NCBI RefSeq assembly: GCF_001540865.1 | Contig: NC_033629.1 | Location: 8,942,281 to 9,006,280, forward strand | Reading direction: 5' to 3' | Origin: Ananas comosus | Taxonomy: Eukaryota; Streptophyta; Magnoliopsida; Poales; Bromeliaceae | DNA: 64,000 nucleotides | The notes under the pieces: generated by a model | The model's database searches: none | Told to the model about the DNA's origin: nothing | What the model saw: only the letters and a program-made list of their open reading frames with translations | Program-made: the position numbers and the translations under genes | In this document: positions 22,105 to 32,612 of the stretch, piece after piece | Numbering within the stretch: the first letter of the stretch is position 1 | Layout of the letters: each line of letters starts with the position of its first letter

Positions 22105-24021
22105 TCGGCTCAACAGTAGGAGGAGCTGAAAAAGTTGCTAATAAAGTACAAAGACTGCTTCGCCTGGAGTTATGAAGAAATGTCAGGTTTGAGCCGAGAA
22201 ATAATAGAACATAGGCTACCTATTAAAAAAGGATATAAGCCTTATAAGCAACCGGCTTGTAAGTTTGAACCAAGTATTGTACTTCAAATTAAAAATAAAA
22301 TTAAAAATTTTTTAAAGGCCGACTTTATTAGAACGGCCCGTTATGTTTATTGGGTATCCAATATAATTCCAATACGAAAAAGAATGGTAAACTTAGGGTT
22401 TGTATTAATTTTAGGAACTTAAATTTGGCTATACCTAAAGATGAATATTCAATGCTTACAAGCCGATATGTTAGTGGATTCGGCAGACGGGAATGAAATC
22501 CTGTCTTTTATGGACAGACATGCCGGTTACAACCAAATTTACATTGCTGAAGAAGATGTAGCTAAAACGGCTTTTAGATGCCCAAGGTCTATTGGGACCT
22601 TTGAATGGGTAGTTATGCCGTTCGGTTTGAAAAATGCCGGAGCTACCTATCAGATAGCAATGAATTTTATTTTTCACGATTTGATTGGCAAGATGTTGGA
22701 GGTTTACATTGATGATATAGTTGAAAAATTCAAATCACAAGTTGATCATTGGGCGGATTTAAAACTCGTCTTTGAAAGAATGAGAAAATATAATTTGAAA
22801 ATGTCACGCCCTGGGACCCGGCATAGGTCCGCCTGGTGCGTGCCCAGACCGGCCACATGCCTGCACATATAAGGCATCTACAACAAAAGCGATAAATAAA
22901 CCTATGATACAAATATCTAGAAATATCATAGTGAGTATACAACTAAGTTCTATCAACAAGTAGAATCAAGGATAACTAATCCACTAAAGTAAAGCATAAG
23001 TTAATACATTATAAATCTCAAGATACATATAAGGGGTGGTCTCTACAAAAAGGTACAAATCTCTCAACCTCTCTAAAATGAAATAAAAGATAGGTGGACC
23101 ACCTATCACCGAACCCCTCGCAAGCTAACTCGAGGCTATACCTTTCCCGCGATCCCGAGCCTCTCCCGGAGTGGAAGGCTCTGAAAGAAATCATAAAACA
23201 GGGAGCGTGAGAACTATAATTTATAGTTCCCAGTGGGCAATTACTGACCTGAGCAAAATGCACCACTAGACCCAAAACATAAGCAGATATAGGTAATAAT
23301 AACTACGGAAAAGAAAGTATATAATAAATGCTATACTACTATGTCACAAATATACATGATATGAACATAAAGCACATCTACTCTATCATGATCCAATATG
23401 CCAAAACATGTCTACTATGCTCTATCACGGCACCCAAGTATACTAAAATGCAATAAGCAATACTACTAAGTATACTACATGTCCAAGTGTCCAATACATA
23501 TCTAGTATGCACTATCATAGCGACCAAGTATACTATATGTCCTAATGTCCATTGAATCCAACTACGATTTACTATTAACTAGTGATTATTATATAAACGG
23601 TTCCGTGTCGATTTTCATTTCCAATTAAGGACCTACACAAGGTAGTTCAGCTTGTACCGCCTAGTTGTCGATGGTAGTACCAACATTCCCCCTCGAGGAA
23701 CGGGACTGTCCCACACGACCCTACAGGCGCCTCGCCGCCTAGCTGCCTGTGGTAGCACATCATCCCAAGCTGGAATAAGGTTGTCCCACGTGACCCTACA
23801 AGCGACTCCCGCACGTGCGAACTGCGTCGCAAAAAGGCCAACTCCGGTAGCGGCTTGTAGGGAGTGACCCTCACAAACATGTGCGAATGAGCACAAATGA
23901 CAAGCAAGCAAAGTCATCATCTCAACGATCCGGTCATCATGGCTCTACCATGGAAATGATCGCTAGTAACTCATAGGCCTAGTCCAATATCCCAAGTGAA
24001 GGTTTAACCATTCAAAATGTC

Positions 24022-24250
24022 CAATGCCCCTTTATGGCATTATATCACACTATGCCAAAATCTTGTCCCAACGCTAATGCCACTTTATGACATTAGGTTA
24101 CTAAGTCCACACATATTCCAAGCCTAATGCCCCTTTATGACATTAGCTTGCTAAGTTCATATCTAGTCCAAGCCTAATGCCCTTTTATGACATTAGCTTA
24201 CTATACCAACTCCAAGCCCAATGTCTCTTTATGACATTGGCTTACTATAT
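24022..24250. repeat. Tandem repeat, about 60-bp unit, about 4-5 copies
   Basis: The unit carries CTAATGCCCCTTTATGACAT and then TAG, itself an imperfect palindrome (CTAATG...CATTAG). Copies start near 24025, 24079, 24123, 24173 and 24218, with substitutions. It lies within the solo LTR. Confidence 0.75.
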
Positions 24251-25199
24251 CAAGCATGAGTCTAAGTCTAAGAATACAATGCACTAATCATTTTCACTAT
24301 ATGAAACATAATCCAAATTCACACATAGGGGTGTTATCCATAAGCCCAAGCCCAACATGCAAACTCTCTACTATATAGAGGTCCCAAAAATACGTTATAC
24401 ATAACCTGTGCATTTTAAGCATTCTAAAATTCACAAATAATCTATCTTGCATGAATATGCATGTGTCTTTATTTTACGATAAGTAAAAACGATTATAGGG
24501 ATGATTTATCCCGTTTTGGTGAGGCCAAACCCACCAAGTCTCCTCGCAACCCTTCGTTTGCGCCGACGAAGGTGCCCACAAGTCTCCTAGCTCCCTAAAG
24601 GTTAAACTAGGAGTGTTACACGAACGTTACGAACAACACATAGGTCAAACATTAACCAACTCGACAAAAGGGCAAAAACTCACCTATAGTGTAGAAATCC
24701 CCTCCAAGCTCCAAATGGGAGCTAGAACCCTTCCAATCCCACCTAGAGGAAGGCTCTAATCCAAACAATTGAGCTCCAAAAGCCCTAGTTCAAACATCCC
24801 CAAAATTAACCCTAATTTGCTCAATCTAGGGTTTCTATAACAAAATCATGAAAATCATGATCTAAGGAGGGAAAACAAGCAACTAATATCTTTAGAAGCT
24901 TTAAACCAAGCTAGATTTCAGCTAGGGTTGAACTCCTTCCCTCAAACAAGCTCCAAACTTCACTTCAAGGCTTCTCCCATGGTCCAAGAACAAAACCCAT
25001 TGAAGAAGAAACCAAAAGAGAAGATCAAACCCAAGAAAACCAAGCAAAAATGAAGGAAAAACCAAAGAAAATGGAGAGGGGACTCACCTCTCCTCCTCTG
25101 GTCGCAGCACACAAGGCCCTCTCCAAGGGGTGTGGGTATAAATAAGGTATTGCAACAATAGCAAAAAGAACCCCCAAAAACTGTCAGGCTGCAGTTTGC

Positions 25200-25365
25200 A
25201 AAGTGTACCGGTACGCGAAAAGTGTACCTGTACAAACCACTGTGCGCGCAAACCCGAGGCTCGGGTTGGCAGAAAAACACACTGTGTACCGGTGGCACTT
25301 CCGATGTTGTACCGGTATACCTTCTGTTCCGGTACAAGCTTTATGCTGTACCGGTACACTTCCAG
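25200..25365. repeat. Cluster of GTACCGGTAC palindromes
   Basis: At least six full or half copies of TGTACCGGTACA-type text (near 25204, 25225, 25285, 25309, 25330, 25348) within 165 bp of the solo LTR. The spacing is irregular. Confidence 0.75.
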
Positions 25366-25800
25366 AAAATCCAATCCGAGAGCAGCCTAAGTCCATCACT
25401 TTGGTGACCTTAGCACTACTATAAATACTACAATTCTCAGGATACGAGCTATAGGTTGGAACACTGTCAACAACCCTCCAGAATATCTTGAAAAATTTGA
25501 AACACTGATCAAACACTCGAACCTCGTAATTTACAAAGGTTCAGTGCGTTACAGAAAATGAACCCTTTAAAATGTGCTTTTGGAGTTTCTGCAGGAAATT
25601 TCCTAGGATTCCTGGTACATAAAAAAGGAATTTAAATCTATAAAAATAAAGCAAAAGCTATATTAGAATTGCCGCCACTAAAGAACAAAAAAGAGTTGCA
25701 AAGTTTACTAGAAAAAATTAATTATTTGTGACGATTCATATCAAACTTGGCCGGTAGAATAGGAGTTTTCACTCCATTACTTCGGCTCAAAAGTCAGGAA

Positions 25801-26315
25801 GAATTTGTTTGGACAGAGGAACAATAAGGGGCATTTGAAAAAATAAAAGGATACTTAGCAAATCCTCACGTCCTTATGCCTCCTAAACAAGGACAGCTGA
25901 TGAAGCTATACATTTCAACTGCAGAAGAAACTTTAGGATGTTTATTGGCTCAAGAAAATGAAGAAAAAGAAGAACATGCCATTTACTATTTAAGCAGGCG
26001 ATTGTTAGATGCTGAAAATGATATTCGGCAATTGAAAAATTATATTTGGCCTTATACTATGCTTGTACAAAATTAAGATATTATATTTTGCAAACCGAAG
26101 TGCCGATAATATGCAAAACTGATTTGGTGAAATATATGTTATCTAAGCCAGTATTAAGAGGTCGAATCGGACGGCGGATGTTGGCCTTGTCCGAATTCTC
26201 TCTTAACTATGTCCCAGCGAAAACTGTTAAGGGACAAGCAATAGCCGATTTTCTGGCTGATCATCTATGTGTTGAGTTCGAAGAGCCGAAGCAAAATTTA
26301 ATCGGCTGTCAACCT
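25801..26315 (+). pseudogene. RNase H (first) of the gypsy element
   Basis: Follows the reverse transcriptase. Readings GQLMKLYISTAEETLGCLLA (about 25893) and AIYYLSRRLLDAENDIRQL match the retroviral-type RNase H/connection region. A frame change at about 26070 leads to YYILQTEVPIICKTD and LSEFSLNYVPAKTVKGQAIA. The terminal stop at 26316 replaces the usual Trp of the linker (TAG for TGG). Confidence 0.8.
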
Positions 26316-26795
26316 TAGATACTTTATTTTGACGGCTCAAGAACAGCCGAATTCGCAGGAGTTGGAGTGGTTATACAATCTCCTGAGGAATACACTTATC
26401 GATTTGCTTTTGAATCAAATTTTGATTGTTCCAATAATCAAGTCAAATACAAGGCCTTAATAATTGGCCTTGAGATTCTACAAGAGTTAGGAGTATACTC
26501 GCTCAAAGTCATCGGTAATTCACAACTGGTAATTAAACAGGTAAATGGAGAATACCGATATGAGAACTGAAATTTGCAAAATTATTTAAGAAAAATGTTA
26601 GAATTACTTTGCAGTTTCGGGGAAGTTGAGTTTGAGCATTTAGCAAGAGAGGAAAATGAACAGGCTAATGAATTAGCCCAATCGGCTTCAGGATATAAAG
26701 AGCCGAAACAAGATCTAGTAAAAATAGAACGAAGACTATTACCATCGGTTTATGTACGAAAGTCGATTATTGCTCCCACAGCGGTTAAAGAAGAC
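26316..26795 (+). pseudogene. Second RNase H of the gypsy element, catalytic residues lost
   Basis: A second RNase H-type domain: LYFDGSRTAEFAGVGVVI at about 26320-26375, NNQVKYKALIIGLEIL at about 26430-26480, VIGNSQLVIKQVNGEY at about 26510-26558. A second RNase H after the first is a Tat-lineage trait. In intact relatives I would expect an acidic residue where VKYKA has its first K, and GDSQLV where this copy has GNSQLV. Both changes fit G-to-A mutation. The continuation to 26795 (LREMLELL/EFEHLAREENEQANELA-like) carries stops TGA at 26568 and 26796. Confidence 0.8.
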
Positions 26796-26799
26796 TGAA

Positions 26800-28054
26800 G
26801 AAAGTCTATAATTGAATATCTAGAAGACCCTAACAAGCGGGTCGACTATAATATTCGAAGAAGAGCACTTGGCTATTGTCTATTGAATGGACAACTTTAT
26901 AAGAGAACAGCCGAGGAAGTATTATTGAAATGCCTTGGGCCTGAGGAAACTCTATTAGTGATGGGAGAAACCCATAAGGGTTTGTGCAGAGCCCATTTAG
27001 CAGGAAAAAGACTAAGATGGACAATTCGACATTTAGGATATTACTGGTCGACTATGCATCTAGACTGCATAGAATATGCTAAAGGTTGCCAAGATTAATT
27101 GTCAATGCCATGGCTCAGTACAGAGAGTTCCTGCCTCTGAGATGTACGCAATAATTAAACCTTGACCTTTTCGAGATTGGGCTATGAATTTAATTGAAAA
27201 AATTCAGCTGAATTCATCGGCTGGTCATAAGTTTTTAATAGTGGCGGTTGACTATTTCACTAAGTGGGTAGAAGTAAAACTCGCTAGATTGGTCACCCAA
27301 AAAGAAATCATTGATTTTGTTGAAGACTATAATTCATCGTTTTGGAATTCCCGAAATGATCACAACCGATCAAGGAACAATGTTTATCAGAGGACAATTT
27401 GTTTGGTTCATTGAATCCAGAAAAATCAAGTTGCTTCATTCATCACCTTATTACGCTCAGGCTAATGGACAAGCCGAGGCAGCAAATAAGGTAATCATAA
27501 ATCTGATGAAACGGCATATTGAAAAATATCCAAGAAAATGGAATGAAAAACTTTACGAAATATTATGGGCATGCCGAACTTCAGTAAAAACGGCAACAGG
27601 GATGACGCCGTCCCAATTAGTGTACGGCCATGAGACCGTAATACCAGCCGAAATAATAGTTCCCTCTCTGAGAGTAGAAAAATAAAAAGAACTGACGGCT
27701 GATGAATATAAAATTTTAATAAATGAAAGAATGAAAAAAATGAATAAAACTCGGCTGATGGCTGTAGATCATTTACAAGCTTATCAGAGTCGAGTGCACA
27801 ATGCGTATAATAAGAAGGTTAGAGCTTAGTCTTTCACAGTTGGGGACTTGGTTCTTAGACTAATATTCCCAATCGGTCGAAATGACCGAGTATATGAAAA
27901 ATGGTCTCCAAATTGGGAAGGACCATTTCAGGTTAACAGAATTACAAAAGGGAATGCATATTATTTAAAGAGTGTAGATGGGATAGAAAATGAGAAGTCA
28001 ATCAACGGAAAATATCTGAAGAAATATTACCCATCCATGTGGGAAAAGGAATAA
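26800..28054 (+). pseudogene. Integrase of the gypsy element
   Basis: Inserts the cDNA into the genome. The H2C2 zinc finger is at about 26970-27095 (HKGLCRAHLAGKRL, then DCIEYAKGCQ). The catalytic core starts at about 27180, where AMNLIEKIQ has Asn in place of the first catalytic Asp. After a frameshift near 27330 the second Asp (ITTDQGTMF) and the Glu (GQAEAANKVI) are present. The C-terminal part reads GDLVLRLIF...KWSPNWEGPFQV to the stop at 28054. There are stops at 27098, 27684 and 27828. Inactive. Confidence 0.88.
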
Positions 28055-28251
28055 AATCAAAATTAGACTATTACAATTGACAAGCCAAATCAACACAATA
28101 AATCCTTAAGCTGATTCCATTCGGCTATTAAGTTGGCTTGAGCGGTCTCGGCTACTTTTCTCCTATGCTTCATTAGGGGATGCAATTTGTAAAGCTGAGA
28201 GAGTTTATCTTGAAACTTCATCCCTTCGCTCTTTCTGACCTTCAGTTGGTC

Positions 28252-31161
28252 TTACAAAAGGAGCCGATGCTCAAAAGTGCGAACCAGAGCTGATTCGACT
28301 GTAGTTAATTCTTCCTTAAGAGTTGAAATCTGTTGCTGCAAGGCCGATTCTTGGTTTTTTAAGGCTTGATCTTCTCGACTTATGTCAGTTATTGGAGTCG
28401 CCACTTCAGGAACTGTCGATTTGAAGTGATCGACTTGATGGAAGCGGTGGTCTAAAGATGAAAACTCGACAGCTAGAGATTGTTGCCGAGACAAGAAAAA
28501 AGAAAGCCGAGATGATAAAGTTTCTACAAAATATTTGCCAGCGGAAGAAATGTCTAGCTGATCGGCTAAATCAAACAAAAGTGCGCATAGCCGATCGAAT
28601 TGCTGTAAAGTTCGAGCCAAGTATGGGAGACCATGACTATACAATCTTAGACACTCATCAAATTTTTGTTGAGTGTCTGTTGACACAACGGTAGTTGATG
28701 AGTCGTCTCTCTCGTTGGAATTGGGACTCGAAACCAACAGAGCATGAAGAGTTGCGGAAAGAGAGTCTTCAATTTCGGGCACTGAGCCTTCAGAAGTAGA
28801 GTGGGGTATTGCACTTGCCTCCTTAACACCCTCCTCCAAAGGTGTGCCTACATTTTTCCTCTCTGTTGTTGTTGTTGGAGTAGATAAGGGCAGTGCCACA
28901 TCACTTGTCGGCACTTCCTTGTTCATTTCTTGGGCAGTCCGTTTCTTTCCTGCCTCTCGCTTCTTCTCAAGACGGGCCTCTCAACGGAGTTGTCTATCAA
29001 TCTGCGTCCCCAAAGAAGAAGAAAAACGGGCTCTTGAAGTATCTTCAGGAGGTGACTGTTTCATTGGGAAGAAATGATAAATGAATCGAAACAAAAGAAA
29101 GATTGAGTTTAACTAGCCGAATTGATTTACCTCAATCGTGATTGGCTCATTAGGAACAGAAGCTGGCTCTGAGACATCAGCCGAAGGTGTTTCTGCGGCT
29201 CTTCCTTTTGGAACATCAGCTGAAGGTGTATCTTCGGCTCTTTTCTTTAAAATATTAGCCAAAGAAATGCCTTCGGCTCTCTTAGAAAGCGGTTTCTTAG
29301 CAACCGACTTGCGCCGTTTCGGAGGCGGCGGGGGAGTAGAATGTTCATGTTCCATCGGTCGTTTCTCTGAAGCTGGGACCGATGAAGAAGTCAGAATTGG
29401 CTATATATGAAACAGATAAATAAAAGTAAGCAATAATCATATAATTAAAAGAAAAATCAAATCAAAAAGAGTAGAGCTTACTACAGAAGAAGCAGATGGG
29501 ACGTCAGAATTGTGATCGAAGTTCTCTACCGATCCTTTCCTTGGTGCGGATGGAGCAGCGGTATCAACCGAACTGCTCGGGAAAGGCACCGTTGTATATG
29601 GAAGAAAAGTAAGTAGAAATTATTTTAAAGAAGAATAATTATGAAAATTGGGAAGGGACTTACAAAATAGATGGACGGTCTTTCGATGCGCCCGAAGCAT
29701 GGATAAATCAAAGATTCGATCAGTAAACTGATTCCAAGTCACGGTATAGCTGGTAAACGCCAATTCGGCCTGAAGCTTATTAATTTGAAGAACCGCCGAA
29801 GACGGTTCCCCATGGCCGAAATCCGATCAGCTTCGAATATACTTTTAGTAGGAGGCCGATTGACAGCTGTGTTGGCCGTAAAGAACTTGGCTTGAGCAGG
29901 GATCGCTTGTATCAATCCAAATTGACGCGCTACGTATTGAGGGGAATAAACTTCAGTACTCGGCAACAGCTTCGAGCGCGATTTCAGCCCCATGTGCAGA
30001 TCCCTAGGAGCCAAAAAAGAATACCATACGTCTGCATATTCGCTGACACGAGAAGAGGCCAATTCGCCTTGAAAGGCCTCGTACCGAGTAAGGAACCATA
30101 ATAGGCCAGTGAGACGATCGGCAAATGGAGACCAGGAAATAGCCGAATCGGAACTCGGCTCATAAAAAGTCTGGAAATAAGTAAGAAAATTAAAAGGTTG
30201 GCCCGATGTTTTCGGCTGTGGACAGCCGAGAGCTAACCCATAAGAATCATATTGAGCAGTCAAATTTAGATCCAAAGGATTTCGGCACAGACCAGGAATA
30301 TAAATTTGCAAAAATATTTGCAAAAACCAAAGAACACCACAATCAGAGCTGATGTTCACACCATCCCGAGAAGGTAGTAGTTTGATAGAATCAAAAATCT
30401 CCCTACAAACAAAAGCAAGAAAATAGGGTCCTAAAGCTAATCTATCGCCGTTGGCTAAACCTACGGCAATTGGAACAAAATCTCGATTATTTTTTTGCGA
30501 ACGGGTACAGAAAAGATTATGGCATAACCAATATAGAGGAAGGATGTATGCTCCTTCCTCGTAACCGCAGGAGGAGATTCACCTGCAAACTTGCGGAGAA
30601 ATTTAGAGTAAACCAGATCATTGAGGTCAAAGTGGGCCTCAAAATTAGACACGCCATTAGGATTGTAAGACATAGAAAGGATAACTCCATGAGGGCGTAA
30701 GCCAATGATGGCGGCGACATAAAAAAGAGTGGGAGTGAGGGGTCATCTTTTAAAAAGAAAAACGTTGGAAACAGGGGACCAAAAACACAGAGCATCGGCT
30801 AAAAGAGATTGTCGGCTACAGGGGGTTGCCGAGATAATTTAATCGCCTTGTAAATACCTACTTCCCGCCATAAGTCACCATAGGCAGCTTCTACCCGATC
30901 TAGCCAAGACAGGTATGCGTCTGAGACACTTGGCCAGGTCCGAAGGCTTTTTCCTGTCGAAACTGATAAGTACCAAAAATGGAGATGGATGGTTTTAGCC
31001 CTCAATGGAAGGCCATCACTAGAAAATAGAAAATCGTCAGGGGTGGGTTCGCCTGTGAAAGAATGACCTAAAATGAATTGAGAAGGGTCCGATTCAACGA
31101 ACTGTCTAAGTATGTTATAATCTAAGGATGAAGAAGAAGGAAAAAGCGGATGCGGCGCCAT
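28252..31161 (-). pseudogene. Antisense multi-part ORF with plant-mobile-domain-like protein
   Basis: Lies between integrase and 3' LTR but reads on the opposite strand. The start MAPHPLFPSSSSLDY is at 31161. The frame runs to 30799 (LWREVGIYKAI), and after a frameshift reads ADALCFWSPVSNVFLF. A second continuous frame from about 30590 to 29739 gives VGLANGDRLALGPYFLAF, then WFLTRYEAFQGEL, then VYSPQYVARQFGLIQAIP. The LA.G.RLALGP and Y.P..VARQFG motifs are, from memory, those of the plant mobile domain (PMD/aminotransferase-like) family. Downstream parts are a Pro/Ser linker (29490-29600), a block with the basic motif PPPKRRKSVAKK (29113-29355) and a coiled-coil-like 224-residue frame (28252-28926). 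Introns probably separate the parts. Tat elements are known to carry antisense ORFs here. Confidence 0.75.
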
Positions 31162-31557
31162 TACTAAACTAAGGGTGAAGCGAAAAACCCTAAGAATGGA
31201 GAGAATGAGGTTAAAGTTCAGAAAGAAGAGAGAGAAGCGGAGAAAACGATAGTGAGAAAAGAAAAAAAGGCAAAGAGAATGAAGCTTGGAGAAGAAGTTT
31301 AGCGAAGGAAAAGGAAGCCGTCGCGTCAAATCGTCGCGTCGAAGCGAGTTCCGAGGCTAACTATAATGATGAAGAGACGGCGGTAATTAAGATGACCTAA
31401 TTAATGCCGCAGATAAGACCAAAAGAGATGGTGGGATCGTGGCCGTAGAAGAGGAATGGACGGCTGAGACGAAACCGTACAAAGAATTCGAAACTGATTG
31501 TATCGGGAGTTGTGCCTCGGATCACGCCAGCTACCGAAGCGTCCTTTCGGAAGCTGC

Positions 31558-31569
31558 CGAGGGGGCAAT
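31558..31569 (+). other. Polypurine tract of the gypsy element
   Basis: The run CGAGGGGGCAAT directly abuts the 3' LTR, where second-strand synthesis is primed. Confidence 0.65.
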
Positions 31570-32339
31570 TGTTGGACCAATAAGGCGCTGCCAAGTGGTA
31601 CACCGGTACTCCACTCAACCCTGTTGCTTAAGGGGAGGAATTTTAATATGCACCGAGTGCATCGGAAGAAACATGAACCATCACCGCATATAACTGAGGG
31701 GAGTTACAGTAACCGCGAATGGTTACAAGCAGTTCTGATCGGCTGAAAGTGGCCCGAAAAAATAGGGAGAGTGGCCGATCATAGATGAGAAATAACTGAT
31801 CAACATGAGTGAACTATAAATAGGCAAATAACACCCTGAAAAGAGGTATTTTTTTCGAGAATAGAAGACCACCTTTATTTTCTCTGCAATTTTCTCACAT
31901 TTTCTAAGAGTAGGCTACCTGTAATCCTTTACTTTCCTGCATTTACCGCTTTTCTTTAGGAGTAGAATCTTAGCCAGATCAACCGAGTCTGTATGCCTTC
32001 AGGTACACTCGACCTTTGTACTATTTCTCCAAGTTACATTCAATACATATAAAGGCATTCGGCTCTTTCAGCCGACCAGTTATTGTGTATATCGTCTGTT
32101 CGGCTCTTCTGCCAACCCAAGTCTTTGTGCAGCCTGTACATTCGGTTCGTCCAGCCGAACCGAATCTATAGTAGAGTTTTTCGAACTCGGCTGATTCGAT
32201 CCCTCGTCAGCCGAATCGTTTGATCCAGTCGAAGGGCGCAAACTTCGAGGGTCACCTTTCGTAGCTATCTCGCATCCCTACGCGTTCCCCGAGGAAGATT
32301 TTTGACCGGGTTAAGGATCAAGGAATTCGGCACGTAACA
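31570..32339 (+). repeat. 3' LTR of the gypsy element
   Basis: The 770-bp partner of 17171-17940, ending CGTAACA before the duplicated CACCC. Most differences between the two copies are transitions. Confidence 0.95.
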
Positions 32340-32612
32340 CACCCATAATGATAGTCGGCCGGAAAGGTGCGCTCTGTCCACTATATGACCTCTAACTTAG
32401 CCAAGACTCATCTTACATTTCTAACTGGTCATTGGCTCTGATATCAACTGTAACGCCCTGCTTTTTAGGGGATCACACATTCTAAAACTATTCTAATCTT
32501 ATCACCCTTAACCTCTTTAACCTCTTAGGATTAGCCACCGCCAAAAATGTTATAACTGGATACGCACACTTACCTTATATATAGGACTACTCAAAATACT
32601 GGAGGTGTCACA

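Larger units (their letters stand above)
22802..25553 (-). mobile_element. Solo LTR of a large gypsy (chromovirus-like) element, 2.75 kb
   Basis: TGTCACGCCCTGGGACCC...GTGCGTTACA is flanked by the perfect 5-bp duplication GAAAA (22797-22801, 25554-25558). The reversed end GGGTCCCAGGGCGTGACA resembles the end of the solo LTR at 52049-56605, so this copy lies in minus orientation. No terminal repeats of its own and no coding region were found, hence a solo LTR. It holds two repeat clusters: a roughly 60-bp unit (24022-24250) and a GTACCGGTAC palindrome cluster (25200-25365). Assignment to chromoviruses is inference from LTR length and ends. Confidence 0.85.
22105..25800 (+). pseudogene. Reverse transcriptase of the gypsy element, split by a nested LTR
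   Basis: RNA-dependent DNA polymerase domain. The N-terminal part reads from about 22130 (KYKDCFAWSYEEM, then EHRLPIKKGYKPYKQP). The palm follows, with PFGLKNAGATYQ and the catalytic YIDD at 22705-22716. The frame is cut at 22801 by a solo LTR and resumes at about 25559 (NPLKCAFGVSAGNFLGFLVH), the normal continuation. Stops and frame changes lie at about 22420 and 25634. The enzyme cannot be made from this copy. Confidence 0.9.
17171..32339 (+). mobile_element. Ty3/gypsy LTR retrotransposon, Tat-type, 15.2 kb, decayed
   Basis: Two 770-bp LTRs (17171-17940, 31570-32339), both TGTTGG...CGTAACA, are flanked by the 5-bp duplication CACCC (17166-17170, 32340-32344). The element is therefore complete at both ends. 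Order on the plus strand: gag, protease, reverse transcriptase, RNase H, second RNase H, integrase. A minus-strand coding region follows before the 3' LTR. Integrase after RT/RNase H gives Ty3/gypsy. The second RNase H and the antisense region point to the Tat lineage. Two solo LTRs (20775, 22802) are nested inside, adding about 2.9 kb. My hand comparison of the LTRs found about 55 substitutions in 770 bp (about 7%) and no net length change. Many stops show it is not autonomous. Confidence 0.95.
16954..32612 (-). mobile_element. TRIM split by the large gypsy insertion
   Basis: Diverged direct repeats lie outside the gypsy element: 16954-17131 (starts TGTGACATCCCGCTTCTCAG) and 32449-32612 (starts TGTAACGCCCTGC). 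They share 'attctaaaactattctaatc'-like and 'aaatgttatag'-like text. Next to the right copy, the minus strand reads TGATATCAGAGCCA (32433-32446), an initiator tRNA-Met-type primer-binding site, giving minus orientation. Removing the gypsy element and one CACCC leaves a TRIM of about 490 bp. No matching outer target duplication was found. Confidence 0.6.

Noticed and set aside
24022..24250. CRISPR-like array
   Set aside because: Plant nuclear context, diverged repeat units without uniform spacers, inside an LTR.
25184..25516. 110-residue minus-strand frame with repeated tyrosine/threonine peptide
   Set aside because: It translates the GTACCGGTAC palindrome cluster of a solo LTR.
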